Origin: Nocardia veterana NBRC 100344
Lineage (GTDB): Bacteria > Actinomycetota > Actinomycetes > Mycobacteriales > Mycobacteriaceae
DNA: 64,000 bases
Direction: 5' to 3'
Assembly (NCBI RefSeq): GCF_000308855.1
Contig: NZ_BAGM01000073.1
Location: 104,622-168,621 of the forward strand
The notes under the pieces were generated by a model. It worked only from the letters and a program-made list of their open reading frames with translations, was not told where the DNA came from and did no database searches. Made by a program: the position numbers and the translations under genes. Shown here one piece after another: positions 1 to 8,809 of the stretch. Positions within the stretch are counted from its first letter, which is position 1; the number at the start of each line of letters is the position of its first letter.

Positions 1-34
1 CGCGCCGGGCCTGGTCGAGGGGTCTGGCCACGTG

Positions 35-63
35 TTGACTGTAGCGGTCGCTACGGGTATCCA
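35..63 (+). promoter_or_regulatory. Promoter with palindromic operator, ketosynthase gene
   Basis: TTGACT at 35-40 and TATCCA at 58-63 are separated by exactly 17 bases. Almost the whole spacer is a perfect inverted repeat, GTAGCG-GT-CGCTAC at 41-54, in the place where a TetR-type repressor would block RNA polymerase. The ATG at 72 is 8 bases past the -10 and has no Shine-Dalgarno sequence, so the mRNA is probably leaderless. The sequence features are directly visible; repression is inference. Confidence 0.6.
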
Positions 64-71
64 TAATCGCC

Positions 72-1316
72 ATGAGTGTAACGACTGCTACACAAACTCC
101 GCGGGATGTCGTCGTGACCGCAATGGCCGCCACCACCTGCCTGGGGCCGGATCTGGAGAGCACCTGGGCGGCACTGCTCGCGGGCAAGAGTGGGATCGGG
201 CCGCTGACCGACGAGTTCGTCACCCGCTACGACCTGCCGGTGCGCATCGGCGGCCGGCTGACCGAACAGCCGAGCGTTCACCTGACCCGCATCGAGCAGC
301 GTCGGCACTCCTATGTGCAGCAGTTGGCGCTGGTGCTGGGCCGGCAGGTGTGGCAGCGGGCGGGGACGCCCGAGGTGGACGCCGAACGTCTCGCCGTCGC
401 GATCGGCACCGGCCTCGGTGGTGGTGACGCGTTCCTCACCGCGGTCGACGCGATGCGCGACGGCGGATATCGCAAGGTGCCGCCGCTCACGGTGCCGATG
501 GTGATGCCGAACGGTCCGGCCGCGCGCGTGGGCCTCGAATTCGGCGCCAAGGCAGGCGTTTACGCGCCGACCTCCGCGTGCTCCTCGGGCGCGGAGGCGA
601 TCGCGCACGCGTGGCGGTTGATTCGCACCGGGGAGGCCGATGTGGTGATCGCGGGCGGCGTGGAGGGATATATCGAGGCGATCCCGATCGCGAGTTTCGC
701 CATGATGCGCGCGATGAGTACCCGCAACGACGAACCCGGCCTGGCCTCACGACCTTTCGATCGCGACCGCGACGGTTTCGTCTTCGGTGAGGCAGGTGCG
801 CTGCTGGTGCTGGAGTCGGAGGAGTTCGCGCGCGCCCGCGGGGCCACCGTGCACGGCCGGATCCTCGGCGCGGGAATCACTTCCGACGGCTATCACATCA
901 CCGGGACCGACCCCGACGGCGCGGGCGCGGCCCGGGCGATGCGCAAGGCCATCGCCACCGCGGATCTGACCGCCGCCGATATCGACCACATCGACGCGCA
1001 TGCCACCTCGACGCCGATCGGCGACGCCTCGGAGGCCAATGCCATTGCTGCCGTGGCGAAGCACGCCTCGGTGTACGCGCCGAAATCCGCGCTCGGGCAT
1101 TCGATCGGTGCGGTGGGTGCGCTGGAGGCCATCCTCACCCTGTGCACACTGCGCGACCAGACCGTGCCGCCCACACTGAATTTCGACAATCCGGACCCGT
1201 GTGTGGAGCTCGACATCGTGCACGGCAGTGCTCGTCCACAGCGAATTGCACAGGCGCTGAGCAATTCCTTCGGTTTCGGCGGACACAACGTCACCCTCGC
1301 ATTCGGGCGGGCCTGA
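72..1316 (+). CDS. Beta-ketoacyl-ACP synthase, KasA/KasB type
   Basis: 414-residue FabF-like condensing enzyme that extends acyl-ACP with malonyl-ACP; in mycolic-acid bacteria the KasA/KasB members build meromycolate chains in FAS-II. The thiolase-fold catalytic set is complete: Cys170 in TSACSSG, His310 in [11 protein letters not shown], Lys338 and His343 in [13 protein letters not shown]. Spacing matches mycobacterial KasA. The C-terminal [15 protein letters not shown] signature is intact and length is normal. The gene stands alone, without acpM, fabD or a second kas gene beside it, so it could serve FAS-II or a specialised lipid. The ATG at 72 is favoured because the promoter ends just upstream. 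Confidence 0.93.
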   Translation: MSVTTATQTPRDVVVTAMAATTCLGPDLESTWAALLAGKSGIGPLTDEFVTRYDLPVRIGGRLTEQPSVHLTRIEQRRHSYVQQLALVLGRQVWQRAGTPEVDAERLAVAIGTGLGGGDAFLTAVDAMRDGGYRKVPPLTVPMVMPNGPAARVGLEFGAKAGVYAPTSACSSGAEAIAHAWRLIRTGEADVVIAGGVEGYIEAIPIASFAMMRAMSTRNDEPGLASRPFDRDRDGFVFGEAGALLVLESEEFARARGATVHGRILGAGITSDGYHITGTDPDGAGAARAMRKAIATADLTAADIDHIDAHATSTPIGDASEANAIAAVAKHASVYAPKSALGHSIGAVGALEAILTLCTLRDQTVPPTLNFDNPDPCVELDIVHGSARPQRIAQALSNSFGFGGHNVTLAFGRA

Positions 1317-1731
1317 GGTCGTCCGCGCGGACACGTCCATCGGATCTGGAACGATCTCTGTTCACGTTTGTCCACCGACCGTTGTGGATGACACGCCCAG
1401 TTGTGGAAAACCTGCCCGGAACAGCGGAAACGACAGGACATTTCACCCATACGGGCACGAAAATCCTTGAGCGACACCTACCTTCGAAAAGCATCGATCG
1501 TGCCCGGCTCGGCCGGTACGCCCGGACCACAGCGGTACCGCCGGGTGCGCGGCGGAACCGTACAAGCCGTGCCGAGCGGTGCCGTTGCACCGGGCGCGGG
1601 TGTGCGCGCGCACTGCCGGCTTCGCGCTCGCCCGCGACCGCAGCCGCGGGATCGGATCTGGTCGAGAGGAAACCTGGTGCGGGCCGATGACCTCTGATTC
1701 GCTACCGTTTGAGGAGTAGCCGGGTCGAGTT
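1317..1731. other. Non-coding gap with three DnaA-box-like sites
   Basis: No convincing gene lies in these 415 bases. Three near-matches to actinobacterial DnaA boxes fall within 43 bases: TTGTCCACC at 1368-1376, TTGTGGATG at 1382-1390 (complement CATCCACAA), and TTGTGGAAAA at 1401-1410 (complement TTTTCCACAA, one mismatch from TTATCCACAA). The rest is GC-rich sequence leading to the methionine-salvage operon. I looked for S-box or SAM-IV landmarks here and did not find them. Confidence 0.4.
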
Positions 1732-3423
1732 GTGAGGGTTGTGCGCGGAATGGGTGAAAGTTCGATCACGTGGGTCGACGGCGCGGTGGAGACGATCGAT
1801 CAGCGCGCGCTTCCGCACGAGGTGCGGCCGCTGCGACTCACCACGGTCGACCAGGTCATCGACGCGATCGCCACGCTGGCCATTCGTGGCGCGCCCGCGA
1901 TCGGGGTGTCGGGCGCCTTCGGCGTCGCCCTCGCCGCCTTCGCCCACCCCGGCGACCCGGACCGGGTGGCCGCGGAGGCGGCTCGAATCGAGGCCGCCCG
2001 TCCCACGGCGGTGAACCTGTCCTGGGGTGTGCGGCGCGCGCTGGCGAAACTGACCGACGGCCCCGCCGGTGTGCTGGCCGAGGCGCAGGCCATGCTCGCC
2101 GAGGACGGCCGCGTCAATCGTGCCGCCGCCGATCATGCCGCCGACCTGATCCAGCGGCTGTGCCCGGACCGGCCGCTGCGGATGCTCACCCACTGCAACA
2201 CCGGCCGGCTCGCCACCACCGCCTTCGGGACCGCGATCGGCGCGCTGCGGGTACTGCACGCCCGCGGCGCGATCGACAGCGTGCTCGTCGACGAGACGCG
2301 GCCCCTGCTGCAGGGCGCCCGCCTGACCACCTGGGAACTGGCCGAGGCCGGGATCCCGCACCGGCTCACGGTCGATTCGGCCGCCGCGTGGGCGATGGCG
2401 ACCGGACAGGTGGACTGTGTGGTCGTGGGCGCGGACCGGATCACCGCCGACGGCTCGGTCGCCAACAAGATCGGCACGTACGGTCTGGCGCTGGCCGCCC
2501 GCCACCACGGCATTCCGTTCATCGTGGTGGCACCGGAATCCACCCGGGATCCGGCCACGGCGACCGGCGCCGACATCGTCGTCGAGGAGCGGGGTGCCGC
2601 GGAGATCACCCATATCGGTGACTACGCGGCGGCCCCGGCGGACACCGCGGTATTCAACCCGGCTTTCGACGTCACCCCGCCCGAACTGGTGACCGCCGTG
2701 GTGACCGAGAACGGGTTGATCGACGACCCGACCTCCGGCGCCCAGGCGACCGAGGGCGCCGTCACGCACCCACCCGCGCTCGCCGACTCCGCCGGCGCTG
2801 CCGCTGTCGCCGAACTGTCGGGACAGTTGTATGCCCGCGGCTGGATGCCGGGCACCGCCGGCAACATCTCCGTGCGGGAGAGCCCGTCGGCTCCGGTGGC
2901 GACCGCGGTGATCACCGGAAGTGGGCTGTCCAAGGGCGAATTGGCGCCGGCGGACATGGTGCGCGTGCGGATCGAGGACTCCCGGCCGGTCGCGGGACAT
3001 CGGCGGCCGTCGGCCGAGACCACCATCCATACCGCGGTCTACCGCAGCACCGATGCCGGTGCGGTCGTGCACGTCCATTCCCCGCACGCCACCGCGGCTT
3101 CGGTCGGGGCCACGAAGACACTGCGGTTCAGCGGCTTCGAACTCATCAAGGGGCTGCGGGCCACCGATGCCATCGATATTCCGGTGTTTCCCAACCACGC
3201 CGACGTGGCGATGATCGGCGCCGAGATCGAGCACCACCTGCGGACCCACCCCGACGCGCCGCCGGTGCTGTTCATCGCCGGCCACGGCATCACCGCCTGG
3301 GGTGCCGATCTCGCCCAGGCGCGCGATCGCGCCGAATGCCTGGAAGCCCTGTGCGAATTGGCATCGCTGACCGGACGTCGCGATATCGCCACCGATCGAC
3401 TTCTCGAGGAGCAACCGCAATGA
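1732..3423 (+). CDS. mtnAB: Fused MTR-1-P isomerase / MTRu-1-P dehydratase (MtnA-MtnB)
   Basis: 563-residue fusion catalysing two consecutive methionine-salvage steps: isomerisation of 5-methylthioribose-1-phosphate, then dehydration of methylthioribulose-1-phosphate. Residues 1-340 are MtnA, with GAPAIGVSGAFGVAL, catalytic Cys155 in THCNTG and Asp235 in GADRI; their 80-residue spacing matches Bacillus MtnA (Cys160/Asp240). Residues from about 355 are MtnB, a class II aldolase fold with GTAGNISVR and the zinc-binding histidines in VVHVHSPHATA. A polar linker joins them. The GTG at 1732 has GAGGAG 15 bases upstream; ATG at 1750 is the alternative start. The stop overlaps the next start (ATGA). 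Confidence 0.93.
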   Translation: MRVVRGMGESSITWVDGAVETIDQRALPHEVRPLRLTTVDQVIDAIATLAIRGAPAIGVSGAFGVALAAFAHPGDPDRVAAEAARIEAARPTAVNLSWGVRRALAKLTDGPAGVLAEAQAMLAEDGRVNRAAADHAADLIQRLCPDRPLRMLTHCNTGRLATTAFGTAIGALRVLHARGAIDSVLVDETRPLLQGARLTTWELAEAGIPHRLTVDSAAAWAMATGQVDCVVVGADRITADGSVANKIGTYGLALAARHHGIPFIVVAPESTRDPATATGADIVVEERGAAEITHIGDYAAAPADTAVFNPAFDVTPPELVTAVVTENGLIDDPTSGAQATEGAVTHPPALADSAGAAAVAELSGQLYARGWMPGTAGNISVRESPSAPVATAVITGSGLSKGELAPADMVRVRIEDSRPVAGHRRPSAETTIHTAVYRSTDAGAVVHVHSPHATAASVGATKTLRFSGFELIKGLRATDAIDIPVFPNHADVAMIGAEIEHHLRTHPDAPPVLFIAGHGITAWGADLAQARDRAECLEALCELASLTGRRDIATDRLLEEQPQ

Positions 3424-3992
3424 CTCTGCTGCACATCGCGGCCGACACCGACCCGGCCGAGGTCCGGCTGCACACCACCGATCCGGACACCATCGCGGCC
3501 GAACTGCGCTCGCGCGGAATCGTTTTCGATCGCTGGCCGGCCCAGCCGGTCACCGCCGAGATCGCCGCCGACGACATCCTCGCCCGCTACCGTGACCGCA
3601 TCGACGACCTCAATGCGGACGGCCGCTACCGCCACATCGACCTCGCTCGCCTGCATCCCGACGACACCGACCCGCAATGGCCGGATCTCGCCCGCGCCGC
3701 CCGGGAGAAGTTCCTGTCCGAACACCGGCACGCCGAGGACGAGGTGCGGTTCTTCGTCTCCGGCCGGGGGTGCTTCTATCTGCATCTCGAACCCGAGGTC
3801 GTCGCCGTGGTCTGCGAGGGCGGCGATCTGGTATCGGTTCCCGCCGGCACCCGGCACTGGTTCGATATGGGCTCGCGCCCCGACTTCGTCGCGATCCGAT
3901 TCTTCGAGGAGGCCGACGGCTGGATCGGCGATTTCACCGGAGACCCCATCGCTCGAGGCTTTCCGACGCTGGACGAGCTCGTCGCCGCATGA
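3420..3992 (+). CDS. mtnD: Acireductone dioxygenase
   Basis: 190-residue cupin that oxidises acireductone to 2-keto-4-methylthiobutyrate and formate (iron form). The metal ligands are all present: His102 and His104 in HRHAEDE, Glu108, and His146 in GTRHWFDMG, with the same spacing as the Klebsiella enzyme. The ATG at 3420 is chosen because it overlaps the mtnAB stop as ATGA, the usual mark of translational coupling; the frame is open further upstream, but that part reads as mtnAB in another frame. Its own stop overlaps the mtnC start. Either iron or another metal is possible and cannot be told from sequence. Confidence 0.93.
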   Translation: MTLLHIAADTDPAEVRLHTTDPDTIAAELRSRGIVFDRWPAQPVTAEIAADDILARYRDRIDDLNADGRYRHIDLARLHPDDTDPQWPDLARAAREKFLSEHRHAEDEVRFFVSGRGCFYLHLEPEVVAVVCEGGDLVSVPAGTRHWFDMGSRPDFVAIRFFEEADGWIGDFTGDPIARGFPTLDELVAA

Positions 3993-4741
3993 ACGACGAC
4001 GAGCGGTACCCCGCGGTGCATCCGGCAGGAACCGTGCCGGTCGCGCCGATCCGCGCGGTCGTCGTGGACATCGAGGGCACGACCAGTCCCACCAGCGCGG
4101 TCCGCGAGGACCTCTACGGCTACACCCGCCGTCGGCTTCCGCACTGGCTGGCCGACGAGCGCGACGGCGCCGCGGCGGCCGTAATCGCGCAGACGCGTGA
4201 TCTGGCCGAACGCCCGGACGCCGATCTCGACGAGATCGCCGACATCCTGCGTGGCTGGCTGGATTCCGATGTCAAGGCGGCGCCGCTGAAGGTGGCGCAG
4301 GGCGCGATCTGTGCCGAGGGGTTCCGCGCCGGCGCCCTGTTCGGTGAGTTCTTCCCGGACGCGCCCGCCGCCCTGCGCACCTGGCATGCCGCCGGGATCC
4401 CGCTGTACGTGTACTCCTCCGGTTCGGTTCGCAACCAACAGGATTGGTTCGCCTTCGCCCGCGACGGCGAGCTGGCCTCGCTGATCGGCGGCTGGTTCGA
4501 TCTCGCCAATGCCGGGCCCAAGCGGGAGGAGCGGTCGTACCACCGCATCGCCTCGGAGATCGGGGTTCCGGCGGGGGAGATTCTGTTCCTGTCCGATCAT
4601 CCCGAGGAATTGGACGCCGCGGTGGCCGCCGGATGGCAAGCGGTCGGGGTGACCCGTGCCGGCGAACCGAACTCGCCGCGACCGCCGCATCGGTGGATCG
4701 GCAGTTTCGCCGAACTGAACCTGGTGCCGGCCGGGCAGTGA
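3989..4741 (+). CDS. mtnC: Enolase-phosphatase E1
   Basis: 250-residue HAD-superfamily enzyme that enolises and dephosphorylates 2,3-diketo-5-methylthiopentyl-1-phosphate, giving acireductone for MtnD. The nucleophile motif is the E1-type DIEGT (Asp27, Glu29) rather than the common HAD DxDGT. YSSGS and SDHPEELDAA supply the other HAD motifs. As a bifunctional enzyme it replaces separate MtnW and MtnX, so the operon is complete from MTR-1-P to the 2-keto acid. No mtnK or mtnP is nearby; the entry enzyme and final transaminase must be elsewhere. The start overlaps the mtnD stop (ATGA). Confidence 0.93.
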   Translation: MNDDERYPAVHPAGTVPVAPIRAVVVDIEGTTSPTSAVREDLYGYTRRRLPHWLADERDGAAAAVIAQTRDLAERPDADLDEIADILRGWLDSDVKAAPLKVAQGAICAEGFRAGALFGEFFPDAPAALRTWHAAGIPLYVYSSGSVRNQQDWFAFARDGELASLIGGWFDLANAGPKREERSYHRIASEIGVPAGEILFLSDHPEELDAAVAAGWQAVGVTRAGEPNSPRPPHRWIGSFAELNLVPAGQ

Positions 4742-4745
4742 GGGG

Positions 4746-4776
4746 CCGCGGCGGCCGACCGGCGCGGCCGCCGCGG
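4746..4776. terminator. Bidirectional hairpin between mtnC and cvnD
   Basis: Perfect 12-bp stem, CCGCGGCGGCCG against CGGCCGCCGCGG, with a 7-base loop, lying between two convergent genes. No T-run follows, which is usual in actinobacteria. Confidence 0.6.
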
Positions 4777-4783
4777 GATCGGC

Positions 4784-5365
4784 TCAGGCCACCGAGCTGG
4801 TCGCGCGCGCGATGAGGTGTTCGACGAGCGTCATCAACACCGTCTTGCAGGAGCTGCGGTCGCGAGCATCGCAGAGCACCACCGGAATGTGGGCGTCCAG
4901 ATCGAGAGCCTCGCGCACCTCCTCGGTGGTGTACACCGGAGCGTTGTCGAAGCAGTTCACCGCGACCGCGAACGAGAGCCCGCGCCGCTCGAAGAAATCG
5001 ATGGCCGCGAAGGAGTTCTCCAGCCGCCGGGTATCCGCGATGACCACCGCGCCGAGCGCACCACGCGCCAATTCGTCCCACAGGAACCAGAATCGGTCCT
5101 GACCGGGCGTGCCGAACAGGTACAGCACCAGGTTCTGGTCGATGGTGATGCGACCGAAGTCCAGCGCCACGGTGGTGGTGGTCTTGCCCTCCACACCGGA
5201 CAGATCATCGATGCCGGTGGACAGTTCGGTGATCAGTTCCTCGGTACGCAGCGGCGTGATCTCGCTGATCGAGGACACCATGGTGGTCTTCCCGACGCCG
5301 AAACCGCCGGCTACGAGGATTTTGACCGAGGCAGCCAGGTCGGCCGAGGACGCAATATCAGGCAC
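4784..5365 (-). CDS. cvnD: Conservon GTPase (CvnD/MglA-like)
   Basis: 193-residue small GTP/ATP-binding protein. The P-loop GGFGVGKTT is at residues 20-28 and a Walker B-like FGTPGQDRFWFLW segment follows. This is the fourth protein of actinobacterial 'conservons', which link a membrane histidine kinase-like protein to a roadblock protein and a small GTPase. It starts with GTG at 5365, six bases after the DUF742 gene, so it is the last gene of the operon cvnA-B-C-D. No cytochrome P450 (CvnE) follows. The signal it responds to is unknown. Confidence 0.88.
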   Translation of the reverse strand: MPDIASSADLAASVKILVAGGFGVGKTTMVSSISEITPLRTEELITELSTGIDDLSGVEGKTTTTVALDFGRITIDQNLVLYLFGTPGQDRFWFLWDELARGALGAVVIADTRRLENSFAAIDFFERRGLSFAVAVNCFDNAPVYTTEEVREALDLDAHIPVVLCDARDRSSCKTVLMTLVEHLIARATSSVA

Positions 5366-5371
5366 GGTGTT

Positions 5372-5755
5372 CTACAGCTTTCGGATTCCATCGAGTACTG
5401 CTCGCAAAATGTTCAGTTCGCCGGTCCCGCCGGTTTCGGGGTCGGTGCGGGCCGGAGCCCGGAAGTTCAGCAAACCCTCGCCGATCAGATCACCGACGAG
5501 GATCTTCGTCACCGCCAACGGCAGCTTCAGTCTCGCGGAGACCTCGGCCACCGATTGCGGAGTCCGGCAGAGCCGAACGATTTCCGCGTATTCGGGTTCG
5601 ACGCGCCGCAGCGGCGGACCCGGTGACACGGTCACCAGCAGGGTGAGCATGTCCAGATCGTGTCCCACCCCCATGGTGCGGCCCCGCGTCACGGCGTACG
5701 GACGGACCAGAGGGCCGGCCGCATCGTCGAACCACGGTTGACCGAAGCGCGTCAT
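5372..5755 (-). CDS. cvnC: DUF742 protein of conservon (CvnC)
   Basis: 127-residue DUF742 protein with a winged-helix-like core (RLCRTPQSVAEVSARLKLPL, then VLVGDLIGEGLL). It is a constant member of conservons and thought to bridge the roadblock protein and the GTPase. The start is the ATG at 5755, overlapping the cvnB stop as ATGA; a longer open frame upstream reads through cvnB in the wrong frame and is rejected. Its biochemical role is not established. Confidence 0.85.
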   Translation of the reverse strand: MTRFGQPWFDDAAGPLVRPYAVTRGRTMGVGHDLDMLTLLVTVSPGPPLRRVEPEYAEIVRLCRTPQSVAEVSARLKLPLAVTKILVGDLIGEGLLNFRAPARTDPETGGTGELNILRAVLDGIRKL

Positions 5756-6177
5756 GACAATCTGTGCTCCACGTGCTCGGCCAGACCGTTGCGCGCATCG
5801 GTGGACAGGTATCCGCCGACTCGTTGCACGGTCAGATTCATTTCGTAGGCCACCATACCCAGATTCGCGTTCTCGTTGGCCTGCAATGCGATACATGCGT
5901 TGTCGCCGGCCGCGGTGACGAACAATACCGCACGGTCGAGTTCGATGACGGCCTGCCGCACGCCGCCACCGTCGAACCGGTTGCCCGCACTACGGGCCAG
6001 GCCGTAGAGGGTGGCGGACATGGCGCCGAAGTGTTCGGCGTCCTCCCGGCTCATCGAGGTGGAGCGGCCCAGCAGCAGCCCGTCGGTGGAATGCACCACC
6101 GCGTAGCGCACCCCGGCCAGGCGATCGACGAGATCGTCGAGCAGCCAGTTCAGATCACCTGCGTTGGAAGAAGTCAC
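5752..6177 (-). CDS. cvnB: Roadblock/LC7 domain protein (CvnB)
   Basis: 141-residue roadblock/LC7 protein, related to MglB, which acts on the partner GTPase. DLNWLLDDLVDRLAGVRYAV, STDGLLLG and the AVLFVTAAGDNACIAL strand are typical. The start at 6177 lies 23 bases inside the end of cvnA, and the stop overlaps the cvnC start, so the four genes are tightly coupled in translation. Confidence 0.9.
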   Translation of the reverse strand: MTSSNAGDLNWLLDDLVDRLAGVRYAVVHSTDGLLLGRSTSMSREDAEHFGAMSATLYGLARSAGNRFDGGGVRQAVIELDRAVLFVTAAGDNACIALQANENANLGMVAYEMNLTVQRVGGYLSTDARNGLAEHVEHRLS

Positions 6178-8602
6178 CTTCGCCTTCCTGTTCGTCCGGA
6201 GTGGGGCCGGGCTGCGCGCGCCGCCCCTGCCTGGTTCCGTTCTCGATGGCGGACATCAGGTCTCGTGCCTGTTCCGCCGAGCGCGGCCGCTGCGGGGACG
6301 CAGCCTCGGGTTGGGGGTCGTGCGCCAATTCCGGTGCCAGACTGGCCTGTCGGCGGCGGCGGGGCAACGGTGGGCGAGCATCGCTGCCAGTGTAAGACGG
6401 GCGCTGCGGGCTTCGGCGTCCCGGTTGCTCCGTCGGCGCGGGGGCTTCGGGCCCGGGCGTGCTGTCGTGCGGGGCCGGGCTCTGGCTCCACGCCGGCGCA
6501 TCGACGCGCGGTCCGGTGTCGGTGCGCGGAAAATCCGACCAGGCCTGGGGCTGCGGCGGCGGCAAGGTGGCCAGCGAGGTTGCGGCCGAGGCCGGTTCGG
6601 TCGCCGAGATCGCCGGGAATTCCCCGGTCATCGCGGGTTCGGGCCGGCGGCCGGCGAATCGCTCCGGCAGATGATCGGCCAGCGGCGCGTCGGCCGCGAC
6701 CACCGCCGTCGGGACCAGCACGATGGCGCGGACACCGCCGTAGTCCGATTCCGACAGCCGCACCGAGATGCCGTGCCGGGCGCCCAGCTGAGCGACCACG
6801 AACAGCCCCAGACGCGAATTGGCCGACAGCGTCGCGACACCGAAATCCGGTGGGTTGCGCAGCATCTCGTTGGCGCGTTCGAGTTCGTCGGCGGACATAC
6901 CCATGCCCTGATCGCTGATCTCGATCGCCACGCCCTTGCCGACCACGTTGCTGCTGACCTCGACCCGCGACTGCGGCGGCGAGAACGAGGTGGCGTTGTC
7001 GACCAATTCGGCGAGCAGGTGGATGAGGTCGGCGACGACATTGCCGACGATGAACACCTGCGGCATACGGTGGGCTCGCACCCGGGCGTAGTCCAGGGTT
7101 TCGCCGATCGCGCTGCGCACCAGTTCGACCAGCGGAACCGGGCGCCGCCACTGCCGGCCGGGCTCGCCGCCACCGAGGATGATCAGATTCTCGGCATTAC
7201 GGCGTTCCCGGGTGGCCAGGTGGTCGAGCCGGAAGAAGGTCTCGAGCAGCGCCGGATCCTCCTGGCGCTGTTCGGCCTCGTCCAGAATCTCGAGCTGGCG
7301 ATGCACCACGATCTGGCTGCGGTGGGCGATATTGAGGAACACCGCGCGCACACCCTCGCGGGTCCGGGCCTCGGTGACCGCGGCGGCGACGGCGGCGGTG
7401 TGGGCGCGGTTGAAGGCGTTGGCCACCGAACCGATTTCGTCGTGGCCGAAATCGAGGCGGGCCGCTTCGGTTTCGGGATCGACGTCCTCACCCTCGCTGA
7501 GCCGGCGCATGGTCTCGGGCAGCCGGACCTCGGCCAGTGCGAGGGTTTCGGTCCGCAGCCGTTTGAGTCGCCCGATCAACCGGTTGGCCAGCCACAGCGA
7601 CAGCAGGAAGGCGATGATCGCGATCGCCAGCACACCGGCGCCGGCCCACAGCGAATTGGTCGCGGTGCGTTCACCGTCGTCGACGGCGGTCTGGTTGGCG
7701 TGGTCGTTCTGGTATTGCCAGGCGGCCAGGAGTTGGTCGCCGAGTTGTTCGGCGGAGGTCCGCCAGTCGGCGAAACTCATGGGCGGCGGCGGCAATTCGC
7801 CGGATTTGTTCGGCGCCGGCGGATTGATCAGGTAGTCCTCCATCGCGGCGAGCTGCTGCCAGGCGGGGGAGGCGATGACCGCCTTGATCTTGTCGGCCGG
7901 CGGGCCGGTGAGATCGGCGGCCAGCTGGGGGAGTTCGGTTCGGTAGTACCCGACCAGGTTGCGATAGTCGTCGCGCATCTGCCCGGCCAGGATCCGGCCG
8001 TTGAGTTCCGCGGCGGTCAGGGCCGCGCTGCGCGACATCCCCTCCATGGCGTGCAGGGTGCGCAGACCACCCGCGAGCTCCTGTGCGACGGCGGCATCGG
8101 GGGCGGTGGGAATGGTGAGATTGGTGCCGAGGACGACGGCGTCGAGGATCCGGTTGTAGATGGCGTAGGTGTCCGGAATCGGCAGGGCGCCGGCATCGAT
8201 ACCGCCGCGAATGGCCGGGAGCTGCTTCTTGAGGGTTTCGAATCCGCCGGCATCGTCACCCATCGGGTTCTGCCCACTGGCCATCAACCGGCTTTCCGTG
8301 GCTGCCAGGGCCTGCAGCGACTTGTCGACGCGGGTTCGGGCCGCGCCGAGGGCCGCCGGATCACTGTGTTCACCCGCCAGATGCCACAGCGAGAGCATTC
8401 GTTCCTGTTCGACCGCGGCGATCATTTCGCGAGTGTGCACATTGGCGCTGCCCAGAATCGACGCCCAATCCTTGGCGTGTTGCCCCTCCCGTACCAGATA
8501 TCCCGCTGTCCCCACGCCGATTCCGAGCAACGCCAGACTCGGAACCACGGCGATGGCCAGGATGCGGGTTCGGATACCGAGCCTCGCTCTCAACATCGGC
8601 AC
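6155..8602 (-). CDS. cvnA: Nitrate-sensor-like histidine kinase (CvnA)
   Basis: 815-residue membrane sensor. A transmembrane helix lies at about 13-37, an extracytoplasmic NIT-type (nitrate/nitrite-sensing) helical domain at 40-310, a second helix at 317-339, then HAMP and a HATPase_c domain with HLLAELVDNATSFSPP at about 535-555. From residue 660 the tail is proline-rich and low in complexity. The DHp phospho-acceptor region is atypical, as in other CvnA proteins, so classic phosphotransfer is uncertain. It heads the conservon. GTG at 8602 or ATG at 8596 are both possible starts. Confidence 0.88.
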   Translation of the reverse strand: MPMLRARLGIRTRILAIAVVPSLALLGIGVGTAGYLVREGQHAKDWASILGSANVHTREMIAAVEQERMLSLWHLAGEHSDPAALGAARTRVDKSLQALAATESRLMASGQNPMGDDAGGFETLKKQLPAIRGGIDAGALPIPDTYAIYNRILDAVVLGTNLTIPTAPDAAVAQELAGGLRTLHAMEGMSRSAALTAAELNGRILAGQMRDDYRNLVGYYRTELPQLAADLTGPPADKIKAVIASPAWQQLAAMEDYLINPPAPNKSGELPPPPMSFADWRTSAEQLGDQLLAAWQYQNDHANQTAVDDGERTATNSLWAGAGVLAIAIIAFLLSLWLANRLIGRLKRLRTETLALAEVRLPETMRRLSEGEDVDPETEAARLDFGHDEIGSVANAFNRAHTAAVAAAVTEARTREGVRAVFLNIAHRSQIVVHRQLEILDEAEQRQEDPALLETFFRLDHLATRERRNAENLIILGGGEPGRQWRRPVPLVELVRSAIGETLDYARVRAHRMPQVFIVGNVVADLIHLLAELVDNATSFSPPQSRVEVSSNVVGKGVAIEISDQGMGMSADELERANEMLRNPPDFGVATLSANSRLGLFVVAQLGARHGISVRLSESDYGGVRAIVLVPTAVVAADAPLADHLPERFAGRRPEPAMTGEFPAISATEPASAATSLATLPPPQPQAWSDFPRTDTGPRVDAPAWSQSPAPHDSTPGPEAPAPTEQPGRRSPQRPSYTGSDARPPLPRRRRQASLAPELAHDPQPEAASPQRPRSAEQARDLMSAIENGTRQGRRAQPGPTPDEQEGEGDFFQRR

Positions 8603-8809
8603 AACATAACGGGGGCTGTTTCAAACTTCAGGTCGGATACCACTGAGCGGGACTGATATTGACTTTCGCCGCGCGCTGTGAGTCCGCAGGTAGACGGCGA
8701 ATATGTGCAGGTGTGCGGCGTCGGGACGGCCGACACGTTGTGGTAAGTCACACGTTTGAACCCCGTGCCGTATAGCCGACCGGAATCCGAAGCGCGCCAG
8801 TCGGTTCGG

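Noticed and set aside
1368..1410. Chromosomal replication origin
   Set aside because: Only three imperfect boxes and no dnaA, dnaN, rpmH or AT-rich unwinding region nearby.
1317..1731. SAM riboswitch upstream of methionine salvage
   Set aside because: Searched for AGAG, GCAACC and GGTGCTA in order; not found.
6164..8656. Long open frame antisense to the conservon kinase gene
   Set aside because: Codes for a His/Arg/Gly/Asp-rich protein with no domain; it is the GC-driven complement of cvnA. The same applies to long antisense frames over mtnAB (1702-3420), the fadD gene (60104-61849) and pyrD.
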